Positions 59,045 through 64,000 of a stretch of DNA of 64,000 nt are shown here, piece by piece. Position 1 is the stretch's first letter. The number at the start of each line of letters is the position of its first letter. The position numbers were made by a program, and so were the translations under genes. The notes under the pieces are model-generated. The model did no database searches and was not told the origin of the DNA. It saw nothing but the letters and a program-made list of their open reading frames with translations. The stretch lies in NCBI RefSeq assembly GCF_030272615.1, contig NC_081415.1, positions 269,420,425 to 269,484,424 on the forward strand. Reading direction: 5' to 3'. This stretch comes from Cryptomeria japonica (Eukaryota > Streptophyta > Pinopsida > Cupressales > Cupressaceae).

Positions 59045-62000
59045 TCATAGCAACCTCTCTTCTAGAACCTTATTCCCTTTCCAATGCTCTTTCTTAGCAT
59101 ATGAAATGAATCTGGACACAATTCCTTCAATCTCAGCAATAGGAATTTCGAGAAGATTCCTCATTCGTTCCTCCAAGTGGATAACCTGATCAAAGGCCTT
59201 GAGAAGAGCCGCATCCCATCCAGGTTCGAGTTCTTTGATTTTCTCAATCAGGAGCATAGTAGAGAACATTTGATCCCGTTGCTCATCTGTGATAACACTC
59301 TCATCCTTGCAAAAGATGACCTTGACCTTTTCTTCCAACTCTTGAAGATCCACATCTGTCTCAACTTCAATCCTCCTGCCAAGAATAGTACATAACACCT
59401 CAAACACCTTGTCCTGAATTGGATGGATGACTTCTTCAACTTGATTGCATTTGGTGTTGATGTCTTCGAAAAGAACTTCCTTCATCTGGAGTAGAGTTGA
59501 CCACAGGAGTAAATTATGAGCTCCTTCATCTATTATCTTCTCTTGTGCTAGGATCTTCCTTGGTGTTTGCCTGATTACTTGTAGGACAGGAATGATAACA
59601 TCTCTAGTATGAGCGAAAGCAGCTACAGTTATCATTAGGTTGTGTATGATCTCAAGAACCTGGATAGCTCGATGGATTGTCTGCATCATTCTCGTTGCAA
59701 ACTCAACAGCAACTGTGTGGGATTTGTCAATCCAAGAGCTCATAAGCTGAACCAAGCTCTTGACTCTCTCTGCCTCGCCAACTGATTCAAGGGGAAGTGC
59801 TTGCACAAGAGACACTACTAGATCCTGACGTCCCAAAGGCTGATTGAGATGGCTAAAGTAGCCTCTCCAAGCACCGACCTCTCTCTCAAGCTTTCTATTT
59901 TTTTCCATTTCTTCCTTAAGCTTGTCTTTAAGTGCCTCAAATGAATCGGTTGCCTCATCCAGTTTCTGCTCAGCGGTGAGTGGACCAAGATCAAATGTTT
60001 CTACATCATACTCCTCTGCAAGGATTTCACCTTCATACTTGTCCACTGCTGGTGTAGCTATCTGCAATTTCCTGGATCCTGTCTCATCTCTGATCACCTT
60101 GGACATCTTGGTAGCCTTCTTCTTTTCTGTTGCTTCCTGAGAATTTCCTATAAGACTCTCTAAGTCAATCACATTATCTTCATCCTCGATCACAATCACC
60201 CTTGTCAGTCTCTCCTTCAACCAATCTGGAATGGCAAATCTTGTCTCTCTAACTTGTATCTCTTTAGGCAATGGTTCTTCTTCTCGGAGAGGAGATGTCA
60301 CTTCATCATCATTCTTGTCTTCATGTAGCTCATCGACTTGGGGAGATTGACTTGATGAATGCTAAGATGCCTTCCCTTCCTCGTGTTTATCATTCTGTAC
60401 CATTGATTCCATAGATTCCTCGACTTCAGGTACCTTCTTCTCTTGTCTTACAACTTGACTTATCCCTTTTTCATGTCGAGAAGATGTGCTAGATGAGCGA
60501 TCTCGATTGGCCTCTTGCTTCTTCTTGGAGGGCTCCCTTTTCTCAGGTCTTTCTTTCCTCTTCGCGCCTCTAGGATGAGGATTGCCTTCACTTGTGCTTC
60601 GAAGATTGCCTTCACTTGCACTTCTAGGATGAGGATTGCCTTCACTTACGCTTGCTCCTCTTTCTCCTGGTTCATTTTGCAAAGTAAAAGTCATTGGTAT
60701 GTTCTGTTCTCTCAACTTTTGATGTTGCACATCTACCCATCTGCGAGTACATGACAAAACTGGAGCCATCAAAGCTTTTAGGTCCAAAACCTCAGGCTCG
60801 TTCCAATCTATCCTCACTGCTTTGTCTTCTCGGTCATAAGATGATTGGAGATGTCTGCCACTGTCCTGAGCTTGATCGGCCACTCTGTAAACTTTGCATT
60901 TCCTAATGAAATCTAAAGGCAATCTGGAATGCATCTTTCTTTTTACTTCTAAATCACTCAAGAGATTCATCCAAAAGTCCTCTACCTGAAATTCATGCTT
61001 GTACTTTCTACCAACTGTCTCTTCTATATACCCATAAGGATCAAAATTCTCCCTCAAGGCAAAGAACGTAAATGAATATAAGGCCAACTCCCTCTCTGCA
61101 TCATCCAAGGCTAGAACATTAGGACATACCTCAACTGAATTCTCTAGTATGATAGGCACAGGAATTCCATTTCCATGCCTGTGTCTGAATGCCTTCGCAT
61201 AAGCCGCCAACTGCCTAGTCACCTCAAGTAGCACTATCCTGTCTATTGGATATCTTGGCAACATATAGGGAGGTGAAGGACACCCATGAACTCTAATATA
61301 TGTAAATTTTTGGAATTGGATGAACCAAGCACCATACCTCTTTACAAGCTCTTGTGCATCTTGAGATAGCCGATTGTGAATCCCGCCTTGCAATATCCTG
61401 GTGATATTCATCGTAAAGGTATCATTGACTAACTTGTAGTCACTTCCAGGTGGATGATGCAAATGAACATAAGAGTCACAAACTCTGACTTCCTCGGGTC
61501 CTCTTCCGATCACTCCTCTGTGAGGTAGTCCTGCATATTCGAAACTCCTGATCAAGGCATATATGATGTACGAGCTCATGTGAAATGACTTGGTGGCCTT
61601 TAGTCTTCTCAACTGCACGTCCAAGCAAAGGCTAATAATTCTAGCCCAATGAATTGTTCCTTTTCCTTGAACTATCACTTGGATGAAGTAGAACATCCAC
61701 TTCTCAAAATAGAAGACCTGAGGAGCCCCCTGTAACTCGATTGAGCAAAGTTATCAAATCTCTGTACTCCTCCTGGAAGTCGATCCTATGTGGTGTGTTG
61801 GGAATCTTGCTCAGGCGAGGATGACTTTTGAGTAACCAATTCTTATTGATGATGCTCAAGCAAGTGTCTGGATCATCTTCGTACATGGACCTGGCTCCTT
61901 CTAAGCTTTTGTAAATCATATCTTTATGTTCTGGAAGATGGAGAGCCTCACTTATAGCCTCCTCTGAAAGGTAAGCCAAAGTGTTCCCCTCCTTGGACAC

Positions 62001-62300
62001 GATCGATCTTGATTGTGGGTCATAATGGCGAGCACACTCGATCATCAACTCATGGCACTGGACTGCTGGAGGGAAACCGGCCGCCTTTATGATGCCACTT
62101 TCAATTATTCTCTTTGCGACAGGTGATGGCTTTCCAATGTAAGGGACCTCTCGAAACTTCTTCACACTGAAGTTTCCCAAGTTGGTATCTCCAATGTTGC
62201 TCCACTTTGACACGATCTTGGTCTCCAATTCTTCATTCCTCTGATCTTCCTTCATGAGAGCTGGACGACTAGTGGATGCTCCTGCTTTTGGGGTCGCCAT
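59045..62300 (-). pseudogene. Single ~1,085-codon reading frame, uncharacterised mobile-element protein
   Basis: The chosen start is ATG at 62300 (MATPKAGASTSRPALM), because it follows a likely splice acceptor. The frame runs through VKKFREVPYIGKPSPVAKRI, GNTLAYLSEEAISEALHLPE and DLITLLNR, then shifts by one frame near 61705-61740 into APQVFYFEKWMFYFIQVIVQ. Next come LKATKSFHMSSYIIYALI, LPRYPIDRIVLLEVTRQL and FRHRHGNGIPVPIILENS. Three SEGNPHPR-like repeats (60570-60660) and a basic stretch KRKERPEKREPSKKK follow. A TAG at 60362-60364 is read through by the same frame, which continues to ERLL at 59045. The C-terminal half is coiled-coil and helical (EALKDKLKEEMEKNRKLERE). I see no polymerase, protease, integrase or zinc knuckle. 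It could be the gag-like protein of a non-autonomous LTR element. I do not recognise the family. Confidence 0.7.
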
Positions 62301-62308
62301 CTTGACAC

Positions 62309-62508
62309 CTACACAACATTTCATAATGAGTAATATATTTTGCAACGTAGAAATATAGAGTAGAAAGGAAGATTTAAGATTTTAATTAGGAAACTTCATG
62401 ATAAATCTTTGAGTTATCATTTCCTAATTAACTACGCAATTTTCAAAAAAAAACTTGAAGTTCAAAATTCAAAATTTCAACATTGGGACTAGGATGATCA
62501 CGCCATAC
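62309..62508 (-). other. Inferred leader intron
   Basis: A donor AAGTGGAG/GTATGG at 62508 and an acceptor TTGTGTAG at 62309 would remove 200 nt of AT-rich leader and place the start codon eight bases into the next exon. This is by sequence pattern only. Confidence 0.35.
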
Positions 62509-62763
62509 CTCCACTTGAGAATTAATTTTAAGAAATGATGCAAAAATAGGAGAATTCACTAGGGAAAAGGTAGGTCGAAGTCCTCCCTTTAGCAAAATGT
62601 ACTTCCTTTAGTCCTCACAAGCACCAATTCCGCCACCTCTAGCCTTCAACACTTAGGATAATTCGCTCCAACTAAACCAGATTTCGCACTTCTTCCTTGC
62701 TTCTCCAAATCGCACTTGAAACAATGAATGAATGATTGATTAAAATCGCTCAAACACCCCTAC

Positions 62764-62769
62764 TATATA
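62764..62769 (-). promoter_or_regulatory. TATA box upstream of the 59-62 kb reading frame
   Basis: CTATATAG on the minus strand, about 460 bp before the ATG at 62300. It is preceded by GAGCGC and followed by a GA-rich leader. It does not resemble the TATA region at 58844, so the two are not two copies of one LTR. Confidence 0.5.
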
Positions 62770-63118
62770 GGCGCTCACCACTTCATTTTCCCATAGGCCG
62801 ACTTGGTGAAAATAGGCCAAAAAAATAAATAAAATTAAAAAGGAAGAGGCCGACTTAATTAAGCAACGAAAATGATACCTCAATCGCTCTCCTTTTAAAT
62901 TTTAATTTAACAATAATTAATTTCAAATGCCTTAATTAATTAAAAAAAATCGATTTTCTAAGGCTCAAATTAATTATTAAATACCAACGCACCTTTATTA
63001 AATGCCTATTTAATTAAAAAATTTCAAAATATTTCGAAGTTTGGCAAATTTGGCATCTAATGTGTCTTGGAGGATATTAACGCCCAAACATGGTAAAAAT
63101 AACGAATGTCAATAACCT
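62770..63118. other. AT-rich stretch between promoter and hairpin array
   Basis: It contains AATTAATT and TTTAATT runs and no frame. On the minus strand it would be upstream promoter DNA. Confidence 0.45.
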
Positions 63119-63995
63119 CGCTCTGGTCCCTTGGAGAGGGACAGGAGCACTTTTGCATTTTAAGCCTTGCATTCTTTGCTTTCACGGTCAAAACCTCATC
63201 CTTGGCGTCCAAGATGGCATTTTTATCTGGAACTTTGAGTTCAATTCACTTGATCTTTAGAAGGAGCTTGCCTTAAGACATTTTCGCCCTGGTCCCTTGG
63301 AGAGGGACAGGAGCGATTTTCCATTTTTGAGCTTGATCTTTCTCTTTTAAATTGCCAATTCATGTTGTGGGGTAAGCAATAATCTCCATTCGCCCCTTCA
63401 GTGCATGTTCAACTCGTTTTCTCAAGACAAAATAGGCTTTCCAAAGATTTTCGCCCTGGTCCTCCAATGAAGGACAGGAGCGATTTTTACATTTGAGCCT
63501 AGGATTGTCGATTCTTGGAGGCAATTCCTCGTTCACCATTTTCGAAAGACATTTCTCATCTTGCACAACCTTGCCTTGGTGTGGTTTTGGAGGAAAACTA
63601 TTGATTTTTTTTTTAAAATCGCCCTGGTCCTCTAGTGAAGGACAGGAGCGCCTTTTAGTTCATTGCATAAACTCTTGATCACATCAACTTCCAATTACCT
63701 TCAAGGCATAGAACATCATCCCCTACTCCTTCTTGAGTCCTGGAAACAAGAAATAGCATTTCAAAATGTTAGGCAACTAGGCATATTTGAAGATTTCGCC
63801 CTGGTCCCTTGGAGAGGGACAGGAGCGCCTTAGCCAATTGTCATCAAAATTTGTGGTCCTTGCAACTCCATTCCACCTCGAAGCACTTCAAGTATCATTC
63901 CAAACTTGTGCCTTGGCCTAGGTTAGTCCCAATTTGGAGAGAAGAGATAGTCTTTTACGTTTTTCGCCCTGGTCCCCTGGAGAGGGACAAGAGCG
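63119..63995. repeat. Array of six 31-bp imperfect hairpins, period ~168 bp
   Basis: Copies begin at 63119, 63285, 63452, 63620, 63797 and 63965, so steps are 166, 167, 168, 177 and 168 bp. Each reads CGCCCTGGTCC, a 5-7 base loop region, then GGACAGGAGCG, and most are followed by ATTTT or CTTT. The arms pair over about 13 positions with two mismatches. Copies 3 and 4 carry T-A where the others have C-G in the stem. Sequence between hairpins is not clearly conserved. The array runs off the window end. Confidence 0.88.
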
Positions 63996-64000
63996 ATTTT

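Noticed and set aside
62764-62769. Reading 62.3-62.8 kb as the 5' LTR partner of 58.1-59.0 kb
   Set aside because: Text around the two TATA boxes does not align, so they are not two copies of one LTR.
63119-63995. CRISPR-like array
   Set aside because: Regular repeats with unlike spacers resemble CRISPR at first sight, but the period is ~168 bp, the repeat is an imperfect hairpin, and the context is plant nuclear DNA without cas genes.

Overview
The window is nuclear plant DNA, most likely from a gymnosperm and probably a conifer. The reasons are its AT-rich, gene-poor layout, LTR elements nested three deep, a spliced plant glycolate oxidase gene, and degenerate Copia, Gypsy and L1-type LINE proteins of plant type. 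The species cannot be told from the sequence. Only one ordinary host gene is supported: the 3' part of a peroxisomal glycolate oxidase gene on the minus strand (eight exons, 51190-53650). It is intact over its 264 visible codons, and its upstream exons are not in the window.

Left part (about 3.4-22 kb): a three-level nest. An old Gypsy-like element B (LTR end at 4569, primer-binding site at 4573, remnants to about 22 kb) holds a second element A of the same broad type (5519-20645; gag and a damaged protease, no reverse transcriptase). The 5' LTR of A was split by a full-length Copia element (5768-13211). The Copia is flanked by near-perfect 5-bp target duplications, and the unoccupied site can be read in the 3' LTR of A. 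The Copia carries gag, protease, integrase, reverse transcriptase and RNase H, broken by two frameshifts and at least eleven stops.

Middle (24-46 kb): the 3' half of a non-autonomous LTR element with a coiled-coil protein and a 1.35-kb LTR (24.5-27.96 kb); two copies of a dispersed repeat (1.9 kb and 30.1 kb); and a second three-level nest. There, a minus-strand Gypsy pol (pieces at 32.4-33.3 and 44.4-45.1 kb) is interrupted by a short-LTR element C (33681-43943), which is interrupted by a minus-strand LINE (35189-43155) with 14-bp target duplications. The LINE has ORF1 (DUF4283-like plus zinc knuckle), ORF2 (endonuclease, RT, zf-RVT, RNase H) and an unexpected third reading frame of about 600 codons downstream of RNase H but inside the target duplications.

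Right part (47-64 kb): a 294-bp tandem duplication, a GC-rich 851-bp terminal-inverted-repeat element with 9-bp target duplications, the glycolate oxidase gene, SINE-like and foldback sequences, and then a minus-strand element-like unit. That unit has a TATA box, an inferred leader intron, a single ~1,085-codon uncharacterised reading frame (one frameshift, one amber stop) and an LTR-like downstream region. Upstream of it lies an array of six ~31-bp imperfect hairpins spaced ~168 bp apart, with compensatory stem changes. This unit, the hairpin array and the LINE third ORF are the least explained parts of the window.

Across the Copia and the LINE, most disabling stops are TAG at places where the families have CAG glutamine. 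This fits decay by deamination of methylated CHG cytosines.
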